A DNA stretch of 64,000 bases from Acanthosepion esculentum (lineage: Eukaryota; Mollusca; Cephalopoda; Sepiida; Sepiidae): the NCBI GenBank assembly GCA_964036315.1, contig OZ038478.1:143480557-143544556 (forward strand), read 5' to 3'. Shown here in pieces: positions 11,431-22,559 of this stretch; within the stretch, counting starts at the first letter, position 1, and each line of letters starts with the position of its first letter. The notes beneath the pieces were generated by a model. It was given only the letters and a program-made list of their open reading frames with translations, made no database searches and was not told where the DNA came from. The position numbers and the translations under genes are program-made.

Positions 11431-12599
11431 TAAAGAGAAAGTACAGTAAGAAATATAATCCGGTGTTCTTACTAATATTTTTATTTTTAGAAAACAGTGT
11501 TAAACGCAAATCTACAGAGCATAAATATTATAAATTTACTAATATATAAATATTATAAATTATTATATAAATTTACTAATATATAGATATTATAAATTTA
11601 CTAATATGGCTCCATCCAGACAACGTAAAATCTACATTGGATGCACAGGACATGTGTTCAAGAAGCGCTTCAACGAATATCAAAGTTCGTTTAGGATATT
11701 TAATACTGAAATCATACGTCCCTATCAAATATTCCTGGCAATTAAAAGAAACGAATAAAACACCTACTGTGAAAGGGAAATTAATAAGAAAAGCTAAAAT
11801 ATGTAGGTCATTAAGTGACCCATTAATGAAATGAAATAGCGATTCTTTGCCAACATTGTCAAAAAGTTGCCTTAAATAATGTTTAAAAAAAGAGCGATAA
11901 ATGAAATATTATATTTACATTTGATATTTGATATTAATTTAAATTATTTAAGTAATTCTATTATATTTATTTGTTTTAAAAAATGTATAGACTATTAGTA
12001 ATTAAAATTAGAATAATATTTTAAAATTATAGTTCATTACGACGTATTCATATACAAACAACCTTTTGAAAAAAACATATTTATGTATACAAGTAAAAAT
12101 TTAACGGCGAAACAAAAGTGGCGAAAAAAATTTTTGTCTTTGTAAAAGACCAGACAACATGCGTTGAACGGATGTTATCATTCACTGGAAAAGTCACTCC
12201 TTCCCTACCTCGAAATAACCTCTTTTCGAAAGTAACGCGTAATTTGATACCATAGTTGTCAGTGAATATGAATACACTACTGCTCCTTGTTAAAATGATT
12301 GGATTTCCCCATATCCTTAGAAACTAATATTATGAATGTATATGCTTATAAAACTCAGTAAATTAAAAAAGAAGTTATTCCAAAATTCGTGTGAAAATGA
12401 ATCAGGACTAAGGACTTTCATTTAATTCAATATTGAATTTGAAGTTTTTAGTTTAAGAGAGGGAGAGAGAAACATTTTGGAGAGAAAAAATGTCTAGCCC
12501 AAAACAGTGAACATAATTTCTTAGTATCTGACCTAGCAATTTATTCAGTGTAATCTTTCCACTTCATGTAGGCCGGGAATGTTAACCCGAGACGGCACA
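11431..12599. other. Unassigned AT-rich DNA with a short tandem repeat
   Basis: At 11520-11606 the unit TATAAATTTACTAATATATA recurs imperfectly three times. The rest is AT-rich with no gene. A purine run lies at 12460-12490. Confidence 0.5.
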
Positions 12600-13050
12600 A
12601 TGACTCACTATTTCAGAGATTAGCATTACCCATACTGATTGAAGGCAGAAAAGGTAGCTCTCAGATGATTAACAGAGAGCAGTTTAATTTTAGAAGCGTT
12701 AAAATTAACATGGCATCCTTTGCCCTACTTAAAAGTGAGTATGGGTCGTTTGTTATATCAGCTGCTAATTTGATCTAATCGAAATGATCAGACTTAGAAT
12801 CGAGACATGAGTAAATGTTTATGTCATCAGCATAGATACCAAGTTGATAGCTGATGTCATCAGGAAGTTCGTTAATGAAAATTAAAAACAAAGGATAGAG
12901 CCCCAGGGAACACCTAATTAGTACAGAAGTTTTTAGTAGAGTGGCCATTCAGGACATAATTCATTTCACGATTTTTTTAAACTGTTGATCTGAGAGAGGG
13001 GTTGTATAATCTAACAGGTGTCTGTATTAAAATCACGACCCGTAGAACTA
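12600..13050 (-). pseudogene. LINE reverse-transcriptase palm/thumb remnant
   Basis: Reading the minus strand from right to left, there is a GVPWGSILCPLFLIFINELP block (the QGSVLGPxLFLxFINDLP motif), an intact YADDINIYS active-site box, then SDHFD and, lower down, an NFNASKTKLLS-like thumb segment. Order and spacing match CR1/jockey-like LINE reverse transcriptases. Stops and frameshifts interrupt it. It is probably the same family as the fragments at 857-966 and 46068-46364. Confidence 0.65.
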
Positions 13051-13864
13051 TTTAAGAACATGGCTGGACTTGTTGCACTAATGTTTTAGTTTTGTCGCAG
13101 TTTGAAGTGTTGGGCAAAACTACTCCCAACGCATTCTATTCTATGCTAAGTTTCCTCATCTCTTATATGAAATTTGTTATCACTAACACATACACCGAGC
13201 TATTTGAATCGTTTGGGATTTACCTATTACACATAGTAAATTGTAATGATGGATGCAGAGTAGGCTTCATCATTGCTTTCTTTCCAATTCTAGATCATAA
13301 CTTTTGTTTTAGAAAGGTTTATCATGAGTGATATTTCTTAGAAAACTTCATATAGGATGTTGATTTTTAGACTCAAGTTTATTCTTATCACTAACATCAC
13401 TACCTACATCATCAGCATAGCGCCTCTCATCATCAGCACACTGGGGGGTTGTCACTAATGTCCAATAAAATATAATTCCTGAAACTTGAATTTCTTAATA
13501 CTTTATTATTATTAGTCACACTCACCGAATCTTGAAACTCTCAATTTTTGACAACGGTATTTTATGATAATCAAGTTTTGGCCTTAAAATTATTATGCCC
13601 GATCATGTGGCCATAATCAACCAATAAGATCGCATTTTAAACACACATATTAAAATTAGTCACTTCCTTTACATAATATCGAACTCCAGTTACATTAGAA
13701 ACATACCATGGCATAGCCAGATATTCGTTTTAATTTAATTTTGAAAAAACCAAATCTGTGAAACCGATAGAATTACTGGAAATAAATAATCTTATGGATC
13801 CAGTTGCATTTTCTACGTCTTTTTCTTATATTTCCCCTCGTTTGGAATAAAAAAAGACTTACAT
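13051..13864. other. Unassigned DNA
   Basis: The plus-strand frame at 13092-13331 is Phe/Ile/Tyr-rich with no motif. A CATCA-rich stretch lies at 13395-13440. Nothing else was recognised. Confidence 0.45.
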
Positions 13865-14230
13865 TCTGATCAGGAGGTTTCGAGGAGCATGGACACACAT
13901 CTTAATAGCTGTTTTCCCCAGGCCCGTCCTGACTAGGCGGCGGTAGCATCTTGAGGATCCCAGCTATGGGTAAACAGTTAACCCTAAAACTGAGGTCAAA
14001 ACACTATAAAAGTCTTTTATAGTAAAAATTACCAGCAATACATTTCCATGGTAAAAAATAATTTAGAAGCAATATACGTAAAAAAAAAAAAAAATACCAG
14101 CAATACATTTTTTGAAAATAAATTACTAATATTCCCATGAACATGAATATCAGCATTAAATAAACCAAAGGGTTCATATGCTCTAAAACAAACTTTTGGT
14201 TGATATGCCAAATCAAATGATTCGAAAGGC
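13865..14230 (+). repeat. Dispersed repeat R1, copy a
   Basis: This segment and 59028-59400 share the same succession of blocks in the same orientation: TGATCAG...TTTCGAGGAGCATGG, CCCAGG...CCTGACTAGG, GATCCCAGCTATGGG, AAACAGTTAA, ACACTATAAAAG, and then repeated TACCAGCAATACATTTTT-like units. The second half is itself a loose tandem of the ACCAGCAATA unit. It ends near a shared CATTAAATAA block. No coding capacity was seen. The family type is unknown. Confidence 0.7.
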
Positions 14231-15119
14231 CAACAAGATTTGTCTGTCGGTTTAAGTTATTTATTGTATTTTCCAATTGTCAAATCAATGTTGTGTATTT
14301 TACTCGAAATTGTGGATAAACTATCTGAGTTCATCTTCTATTAATGTTTTGTTCAAGTATATTCAACCATCTCATCCCTTTTAAAGAATCTATGTCGTGA
14401 ATGCGTGGTAGTTAGAAATTATTTGTCTACATCCTGAATGATGGAGATACAATATTCCAGGATGCATGCGAATGCATGGACAGCATTATGTTACACGGGG
14501 GTGACTTGGGGTGTCCTTTATTGTTGTTAATTATAAGATAATTTATTTTTTATTTATACATTCATTGTATTTCTTCATTGTCGACAGAATCTTTCTTTAC
14601 CCGTATGTATTGGCATCTTTCAAGCATTTTTCTCTGTCGAACACCCAGCTTCAAAATCAACTACATTCATCACTATTGTGCAAATTCCATGTCCATCAGA
14701 AAAGTCAGTTCTTTGCAGAAGACTAAACTTAGAACTACAGGAAGAATCGATAACAAAGTGAATAAAATATGGCCGCGCAATAAGCCTTTGCCACACAGTA
14801 TCTAAGAATGCATTGGACACTATCAACTCTGAAACAAAAACACGTAGTTTCATGTATTAGAAAGATATACTTCAAAACTAATTAACTCTCAAGATTGCTC
14901 ATTGCAATCTCTGTTCACACAAACCAACATAAACATACTTATAATACACATCGTTTAAAAATTAGAAATAGGTAGTGTTTATGAAAATAACTTCAACTGA
15001 AAATTAGATTAAATAATAGGGGACATGGTAATAATATAACATATGAACAAGGTGTTCTACAGCAAGCGCCCTAAAATGTATTTCGTGGAGTATATGATCA
15101 AATTTATATATACAATACC

Positions 15120-15122
<3 letters not shown>
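14231..15122. other. Unassigned DNA
   Basis: Short frames on both strands at 14511-14853 lack recognisable motifs. I see no repeat family or RNA gene. Confidence 0.45.

Positions 15123-15200
<78 letters not shown>
15123..15200. repeat. (CT)n-(TA)n compound microsatellite
   Basis: (CT)n to 15153 then (TA)n to 15200, directly abutting the left edge of the Penelope-like remnant. Confidence 0.95.
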
Positions 15201-15201
<1 letters not shown>

Positions 15202-15202
15202 C

Positions 15203-16180
15203 ATAATGAGAAGCCACGTACTTTCTTCAACAACTTCCATGATACAAGTAAATTTACCATGGAGCACTCATACACATCCGTCCCTTTCTTAGACGTTATG
15301 TATGATAAAATTAAACAAACATACACTTTCTACCAGTTTTTTATGCAACAAACCCACAAACTAACATAAATTCCTACACTTTAACAGCTGTCATCCCCTT
15401 AAATTAAAAAAAAATATCGTATACAGCTCATTTCTAAGAATCAAACGCATATGCTCAGACCATCTAGATTTTCTACACAACATTAATAACTTAACAAAAC
15501 AAATCCTAAAATGTAAATACCCAATAAATATAATAAAAGAAGCACTAAATAAAACTATCCACATAAATCGTAACACACTTCTCACATACAAGAAAAGTAA
15601 AAACAACAATCGGATTTCCATGGTTTTTAACCACAATCAATATTCCCACACACTTATTCACAATTTAAAAAAAAGGATTACAAGAACCTCCAGTTAAGCA
15701 AAAAGATCAAAGACATTTTCGATAAACCACCCATTAAGGAAAAGAAACAATCACCTAACCTATCAGCTATCCTCACCTCTACCAAATATCTAATAAATGC
15801 AAACCAATCAGGAAATTACAAACGTAACAAACCTCGTTGCTTAGTTTGCAAACACTTAATAATCGATACTGTATGTTCTGTACCCAACACCAATATCAAG
15901 ATACACCCACCTCCACTTACCTGTGGTAGCCATAACATAATCTACTATTTATTCTGCACAATATGTCCCAATAGTGGATATATTGTTGAATCTGCAAATA
16001 ATTGTAGATTTCGCTTCAACAATCATAAACTAACCATACGTCAAAACAATCCTTATTCCCCCATAGTTGGACATTTTAATCAACCAGGACACACATTAGA
16101 AAACTGTAAATGTGTATTGATAGATTCTGATTTCAGTTCCACATACACACGCAGAAAAAAAGAAAAATACTGGATTTTAT
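15203..16180 (+). pseudogene. Penelope-like retroelement remnant with GIY-YIG end
   Basis: The plus strand opens with KFTMEHSYTSVPFLDVMYDK, the IKFTxExSxxxLPFLDV segment of Penelope-like reverse transcriptases. It continues in shifting frames through blocks matching Y-KPTDTHQYL, SCHP and the LRICT region. Near the end it has a YYLFCTICPNSGYIVESANN block, RFRFNNHKLTIR and VGHFNQPGHTLENCK, the shape of the C-terminal GIY-YIG endonuclease (CxxCxKxYIGET, RFxxH, HFNxPGHS). Penelope-like elements use this nuclease to nick target DNA. Many stops and frameshifts make this copy dead, and most of the reverse transcriptase upstream is absent, replaced by the (TA)n tract. Confidence 0.75.
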
Positions 16181-16527
16181 AATTAAATACATATAAACTA
16201 GGGTTAAATAAAGACTTGGGTATTTTAAATCTTTATTAATATTTCAATAGTTAAACAAATTTTTTTTCTTAGATATAGTTAAAAAATTTTTAAGTAACAT
16301 CAAAAATATTATTACAGGTAGATTTACGTTAAAAATATTGCATTCCATATCACGTGACGTCTGCGTCTCGTGATGGACGCTACTTATAAACAAACTTCTA
16401 AAAACAGTTATTTCTGATGAAAGATCGGGGTCGATCTGAAATTTGAAATATATATATATATATATATAAATATAAATAAATACTTTCACAAAAAAAAATA
16501 CATTTTTTTAATTTGCAACTTTTTAGT

Positions 16528-16566
<39 letters not shown>

Positions 16567-16613
16567 TGAACATAGAAGTCAACATTTAGACGCGACAGTC
16601 TGTTTCATGCCAG
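16181..16613 (+). repeat. Penelope-like 3' region, (TA)n and shared tag
   Basis: Downstream of the GIY-YIG segment come AT-rich sequence, a GATCGGGGTCGATCTGAAAT block, (TA)n at 16448-16468, and a second (TA)n at 16534-16562. That run is followed by AAAAGTGAACATAGAAGTCA and CGCGACAGTCTGTTTCATGC. The same tag follows a (TA)n at 50415-50463. I read it as the 3' trailer of a repeat family. Whether it belongs to the Penelope-like element is uncertain. Confidence 0.5.
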
Positions 16614-18141
16614 ATCCATAAATATAGCACATCTTAAGACTATATTTCTACTTCTAATTAAAAAAACTCACCGTAAGACTTTTAATTTAAAATTAAGTAA
16701 ATAAATTAAGTAGTAAAATAAATTTATTTTGCTTATGAATCTTGTACCGGAATTTTCTTCTCATGGATATTATCTGAGTTCTCACCATTATAAGGAATTT
16801 TGACTTTCACTGTAAAATTAATTAGTTCTTTTGTATTATTGTGCAACAGGCGTAATTCTTTTAAAAAGAAGGTAAAAATTTTGTTTAATTTATATAATGT
16901 TCTGTTTTTGGCGCGTATTTAAATATTGTGTTTGTTTATTTCCGTGGAAGAAACTATATTTCTATTTATTTAATTTTTTTAATTACAAATTTACCTTTGA
17001 AATTTATTAAAATACGGTAATGTTTGCACTTGTTCTTCCTCACAAGAATTTAATGTTAATTCTATATTTGTTTTTCATGTTTTCTGAACTAGTTGATGTG
17101 CTGATTTTCAAAATTTGAATTTATTGAAAAACATAAATTTATTTCTGATAATCTTCTCTTCTCTGGTAAATAATATTGTTATATTTTCCTTCGTATTTAT
17201 CATGTAGGCTAGAACTGTTTTTAAACATATATACACATTTTGAAATTTCAGGTTTCCATTGAAGAAAGGTTAAGTTTAAAAGATCAGAGAGAGAAGATAG
17301 GACCAAAAGGAAGTTTTCAACTTGGAAAGATGAAGTCAAAAATATCAAAAAGCTACCACTGATGCAGAGAGATTAGACAGGGAGATTGAAAGATAGCAAT
17401 GACGGGGTTCTACGAATGTTGCCTCTACATCGGATGTTTTTCCACCAATGTCTTCCAGTAAAGAAACAACCAATGACTGTTTTCAGCCAAGGAGACAGTC
17501 TAAGAGAGCTTACAGTCTTTAGATATGCCATCAAAAGTGTGATGTATCTTCCAAAATTGGGGCATGGTTTGCTAATGACTTTTTATTAGACCTATAATAT
17601 ATGGGCTTTCTTCGTTCAAGCCTTAACTTAACGTTCATTATCATTAAGTTAAATATAGAGAGGGAAAAATCTAGAGTAAAAGTAACCACACTTCAGAGGC
17701 ATGTTCAGAACCATGAAAATGCCATCTACATCGGTGTTAAATGCAGAGTTGATAAACACTTTGCAATACAAAGCAATTAAAACGAAAAATGCAAAAGAAA
17801 AAAAAAGAATACCAAAGAACCAGAGTGCCACATGACTTTTACCAGAGATGGTAAGTAGATATCTTATCCAAAGAATTATCTTTATCGTTGGTGCAACTGG
17901 TGTTCTTCCTGTAATGTGAATTGAATTAAGGTAGTTCATGTGGATAATACCAGTACATATGACTTACAGCTCTGTAGAAAAAAAATCATTAAAGAAAGTT
18001 GCACACCATTGGTTGTTTAATTCATTAAACTGAGCTTCCCTTATCGCTGTTTTAAGTACATTGATTGAACTAAAAATAGCTCTACTACTTTTACTGTATA
18101 AACCCCTCCCTCAAGGGGGTTTGTAACATCTACTTATCATC
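16614..18141. other. Unassigned AT-rich DNA
   Basis: Long AT-rich sequence. Short frames at 17139-17348, 17386-17589 and 17649-17939 carry no recognisable motif. No repeat family was seen. Confidence 0.45.
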
Positions 18142-18447
18142 TCACAGTTTCGTCTCTGTCTTTGGGCAGAGTGCATTCAGGGGAGACTCCGTCATAGGAC
18201 AGAGTCGCAACTGAGAAAAATTATACAGAGAGGTGCCCAGCCCTGGGGAACAGCTGCCATGGGTTGCGGGGGCTGTGTGCAATTTTTGTTCCTGGATCGG
18301 GTATACGCGCCCGGGTACCCACCGTAAAAACTGACCTTGTGTCACAACTCGTCTAATTGGGGAGTCAGAGTAAATACCTACTGCTTTTACTGGTCTTCTA
18401 GGGAAAACTTTGTGAAAATAATTAGCACTAATAACAAAATGACCCAC
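18142..18447 (-). other. Open frame of 101 codons in a local GC-richer patch
   Basis: The minus-strand frame encodes a basic protein of 101 residues with no motif I know. It contains several Pro/Gly/Ser-rich segments and no membrane segment. The patch (18160-18350) is clearly richer in G and C than its neighbours, which lengthens random open frames. It directly precedes, on the other strand, the decayed coding family at 18470, so it may be an antisense view of that element's 5' part. I do not claim a gene. Confidence 0.2.
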
Positions 18448-18469
18448 TAGATAATTTCTATCTTACTGC

Positions 18470-19200
18470 AGGAACAATGGCACATTTAACTGGTGATCAA
18501 AGACTTCCCTTAGAATATATAGCTGGAATTTCTCGATGTAAAGTGAACCCTAGAATTGATGCTTGGAAAACTGGGTATTTAAAACAAGCAAGATGGCTAA
18601 CTTTAGCCATCAGGTTAATGAGTTTATGCATCAGAGATGCCTAACAACTAGAACTCTATGATAAATTGTATAGCCTTATCAATTTCTTTATTGATATGTA
18701 TGGATTTGGTGGCTTTGAAATTAAAAGTAATAATAAAATCCATAAACAACTTATCTATATCTTCAACATGATCCAGAGAATAAATCAACTAAAATAAAGA
18801 ATGTTCCATTACAATATGTTTTGTGTCAGTCTTAGCGATCCACCAGAGACGAGATTAAAAAGAATTACATTCAACTCTGAAACGACACTTTGGTCAAATT
18901 GGATTAACCTCTTATAAAATTGAGTTTGTGAACCTGCCCTTAGAGAAGTTTTTTCAAATAATGAACTGCAAGGGATTCTAATCAATGGGACAACACTGGG
19001 GTTACCTAATGTACCTGCACATTCACAGGGTGTGGAATGAGCAGTTAAATTAACTACAGAAGCTTCACAAATTGTATATGAACAAGAAGCAAATTACAAG
19101 TAAATTATTAATACATCAGTGTTCCATCAAATAAGACAATCATTTAATTCAAAGGGAATTTATACTGAACAATTTAATTATATTATGATGAAATATGTTA
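18470..19200 (+). pseudogene. Decayed member of an unrecognised repeated coding family
   Basis: The plus strand translates, with frame changes, to MAHLTGDQRLPLEYIAGISR, WLTLAIRLMSLCIRD, MYGFGGFEIKSNNKIHK, IFNMIQRINQL, SLSDPPETRLKRI, and VPAHSQGVE followed by AVKLTTEASQIV. The blocks are regularly spaced and coding-like. The HSQGVE-AVKLTTEAS pair is similar to multi-copy hypothetical proteins of arthropods and cnidarians that I remember only as uncharacterised. No zinc finger, DDE triad or reverse-transcriptase box is visible. Multiple in-frame stops mean it is not functional. A mobile-element origin is an inference from the family's apparent multiplicity. Confidence 0.4.
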
Positions 19201-19738
19201 TACAGTACATTAGATTTAGTGTAATTTTCAATAAAAAATTTAAATATATATATATTTTCTAATAATTTGTGCCTAGCAGATGATGGTGTTTCCTACACTT
19301 TTATTTTTTGTTTTTATTATAGAATATTGAATGATATAAGATCTTAATTATTGATTAGCCTTTTTTGTAATCATTTCATTTATCGAATATAGTAAAAAAA
19401 AATTGCATATTTTGCTTGTGATGATTTATAATTGGAATTCTGATTTGAATATATATTTCCATTCAATTTATCAAATACAAAAAAACTTTATTTGGATTTA
19501 TTCTTAAAATAGCAAAATTTTGAACTCATTTATGAGCCAAATCCTACGGGAATTAGGTATTTCGGTATATTTATTACGGATGATTTTTAAACTTAAATGC
19601 TGAAAATTTGGTAAAACTTATTAATCTAATTTAGGGTGCCAGTATTTATCACATCAAACCACAACTTTTACATTGAGTGTAATTTTGATTTTGTAAAGAA
19701 GTGAAAAATTCATCTATCCATAATATATGTGCACCCGA

Positions 19739-19741
<3 letters not shown>
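19201..19741. other. Unassigned AT-rich DNA
   Basis: Very AT-rich; nothing recognised. Confidence 0.5.

Positions 19742-19837
<96 letters not shown>
19742..19837. repeat. (TA)n microsatellite
   Basis: Nearly pure TA with one C interruption. It abuts the mariner end at 19838. Confidence 0.95.
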
Positions 19838-20384
19838 CGTGGGTCATTCAATAAATGAGCTGAATTTTTCGGTATAATTACTTCCGTATTCCCTCAGCGT
19901 AAAATAATTTAGACTGATGTTTCAGCCAGTCGCTCACAACACTTTTGACTTTATCAATGTTAAACTTTGTGCCTCTCGTGAACGCTTTCAAGGGACCAAA
20001 CATGTGAAAATCTGAAGGGGCAAGGTCTGGGCTGTAATGGGGATGAGGGAGCAATTCCCAGTGCAGTTCGTTGATTGTCTGCACCGTTTGATCTGCTGTG
20101 CTGTTTGTGCTCTGCAGTAAGCATATTTGTCACCAACCGGCAGCTGAACTTGTGTGCTGTCCCAACAGATAAGCTCAAACTACATGCAATGTCATCCACT
20201 GTCACCCTTCTGTCAGACTGAATGAGATCATCGACTGATTTGATCACCTCAAGAGACCTCACTTCTGTAGGCCTCCCAGGCCTGTCTCCGTCCTCAACAT
20301 TGCTCCGTCCTTCTTTAAACAATTTAGATAACTTGTAGACATTTTTTTGCTGAAACCTTACACCATACATAGTTGACATTCTCC
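19838..20384 (-). pseudogene. Mariner-like transposase remnant, internally deleted
   Basis: Reading leftwards, the minus strand gives YKLSKLFKEGRSNVEDGD, PGRPTEVRS and DDLIQSDRRVTVDDIACSLS, the second helix-turn-helix of the mariner DNA-binding domain (GRPxx, LxxDRRVTxxEIA). After a short non-matching stretch and a frame change it gives YSPDLAPSDFHMFGPLKAF and FYAEGIRK, the end of the catalytic domain with the third catalytic Asp. About a hundred central residues, including the first two catalytic Asp, are missing, so it cannot transpose. Its coding 3' end is next to CGTGGGTCATTCAATAAATG, a plausible terminal repeat. No partner was found, because its other end runs straight into (TA)n. Confidence 0.8.
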
Positions 20385-20411
20385 TATATATATACATACA
20401 TACATATACAC

Positions 20412-20442
<31 letters not shown>

Positions 20443-20453
20443 CATATATATAC

Positions 20454-20516
<63 letters not shown>
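20385..20516. repeat. (TA)n with ATAC interruptions
   Basis: TA-rich tract directly abutting the 5'-truncated mariner. [10 protein letters not shown] open frames here are artefacts. Confidence 0.95.
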
Positions 20517-20517
<1 letters not shown>

Positions 20518-21059
20518 GTATCCAATAATATTTTTAAATAGACGATCAATTCACATCAATCGATTAAATAAGTTCTGTAAAATTTAAATAAATATACCTG
20601 TAGAAAACATTCCTGTCCTTCCCTATATATGTTTAAGACATAAATATTTTTGTTCCTGTGTGTGTATTTGTGAAAAACAGAGAAAGCCAGGAATATGAAT
20701 AAAGGTAGAAAGTGACATGCAGCGAGAACAACAAAATAACTAATTCTTCATTATATAAACATGCAAAACTTATTGTCGGAAAAGTACGACGAAATTTCGA
20801 ACGAAAATGCTCCCAAAGAAAGCATACACATATATGAACATAAAAATGTCTGCTCCTTTCCGTTTTTCTGATAGTTATCTTGGTAGATATTCAGCTATTT
20901 TCTTCGAGGGTCGTATCTGTAATTTTTACATTTCCTATTTGCTATTTCCGTTGATCTCTAACATTTCATAAATGGAAAATAACGAGTTCGCTTATTGAAA
21001 GAACCATTTCTGCTTACACAGAAGAACACCGTTTGTGGTAATGGTAATTGACCGGGCAG
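20517..21059. other. Unassigned DNA
   Basis: No gene or repeat family was recognised. Confidence 0.45.
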
Positions 21060-21720
21060 TCAGTGCAATTTGAAGTAGAAATTTATAACAATCTTTTTCT
21101 TAAAACAGTTTTTAAGGAAAATATGTTTCTCAAGTAAATTTATTGTTAATGCTATTTCCAATATTGAAAGGAATTTCCTTTCTAACCTTTTCTTTTAACT
21201 GTGGAAGACTAACATCTTTATTGGGTCATTATTTTCTCTTCAACTTACATGTGATATAATTTTGTTGTTTCTAATGTTAAAAGTCCTCAAGTAATGTGGT
21301 TTGTGTTATCTGGTACAGTATCTTGTTTGTGATTATGTAGAGTCATTTCACGATATTCAAAGAATGATTTTCCTTTCTAAGCTCTACAGTTTTCATCCAC
21401 TCAAAGACATTAAACTACTGATGTGAGAATGTAGTTGTATACAACTGGCAGTTTAGGTATAACTGAAAGTGTTATGATCTTCAAGCAATTTTTCAGGAAA
21501 ATAGGTTTCTCAAGTCCAGTAACATTTATCAGTTTTTCCAGTATTGATTGAGGTTCCATTCCCAGACATTTGTTTGAAGCAATGTGGAATGTCAACAGTT
21601 TGTCATTAGTATCTCTGCGACTTATATGTGTTATATAGTTTAGCTGTTGTTAATGAAATTTCTTAGATGATGTCGCTTCTGTTATTTTGTATATTTTTTA
21701 TTTGTGATTATATAGTTCTA
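21060..21720 (-). repeat. Dispersed repeat R2, two tandem copies
   Basis: Two diverged copies, about 21060-21340 and 21420-21720, follow each other. Each contains CAGTTTTTAAGGAAAATATG / CAATTTTTCAGGAAAATAGG, then TTTCTCAAG, TTCCAGTATTGA, TGTGGAA-TCAACA and TTTGTGATTAT-TAG. A third copy lies at 48800-49170. The minus strand gives related peptides (LGMEPQSILEKLINVTGLEK here; a KETPIS-GKSDNIYWARK equivalent at 48.9 kb). It may therefore derive from a coding repeat, but the family is not recognised. Confidence 0.55.
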
Positions 21721-22559
21721 ATCCGGGTTTGGGGTAAGGGATGCTTAAAGGATTAATGCCCATCCCTTCACCTCCTGTACTTCTGCATAGTCTTGCAATA
21801 GATTAACAAAGTCGGGGCTCTCATTTCCTGTTGAAATTCAAAATATAATATTTTGTAAACCAATATTGATCCTCTATCAGATTGAGACGAATATGTCATA
21901 TAATTCTGCTAAAGTTTAAAAATTTACGAACTGTTGGGTAAAATCATTTACATTAATGAAGCATAGATAGATAGAAAGAACAATCTTAGGAAAATATACG
22001 ACAAAGCGAATGATCTTTTTGTGTTCCACGTTTCGGCCTTTAGAAATTTTACAGACTAAAAACAGGTTTACAATATTATTACGCATGCGCATGAAAGAGA
22101 AGTGGCTCTGATATGTTAAATTTAAATTTCATTTAGTTTCTTTTTCATTTATGTTCTTTATCACTATTGGAATGTTATTATATCTACCTAGAAAGGTGAA
22201 ATGCAGAGCCTAGATGTAACTTTTCTATAGATGATCTAGCGATTAAATCGGTTTTTATCAAGACGATCCATAATTCCGGCTTCTACATCATGTTTAGACC
22301 AGTGAGTGACTGGGTCGAACAATAAAAGTTCCTGGCTGGAATTGGAATAAGAAATTAATTTTTGTTTTAAAGAAAAATGTTACGTTTTAACTTTGGATTA
22401 TCTTTGGTTTATTATTTAATATACTGATGTAAATATAATATTTCTTTTATTTAAAATGTGCATATTTTATCTTTAAACAAACTGTTCCAGTTCGAAATTC
22501 ACAAGTGTCATTAAGAATTTTATCACAAATTTAATCCCCAAGCTCAGTAAGAGCAATAA
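21721..22559. other. Unassigned DNA
   Basis: A GGGATG...CATCCC pair at 21739-21772 could form a small stem. A CCACGTTTCGGCC block at 22027 resembles common invertebrate repeat ends. No gene was seen. Confidence 0.4.

Noticed and set aside
19960..20469. 169-codon frame as a single protein
   Set aside because: Its first 30 codons are (TA)n, its middle is mariner helix-turn-helix, and its last 60 residues are an out-of-frame reading of the catalytic end.
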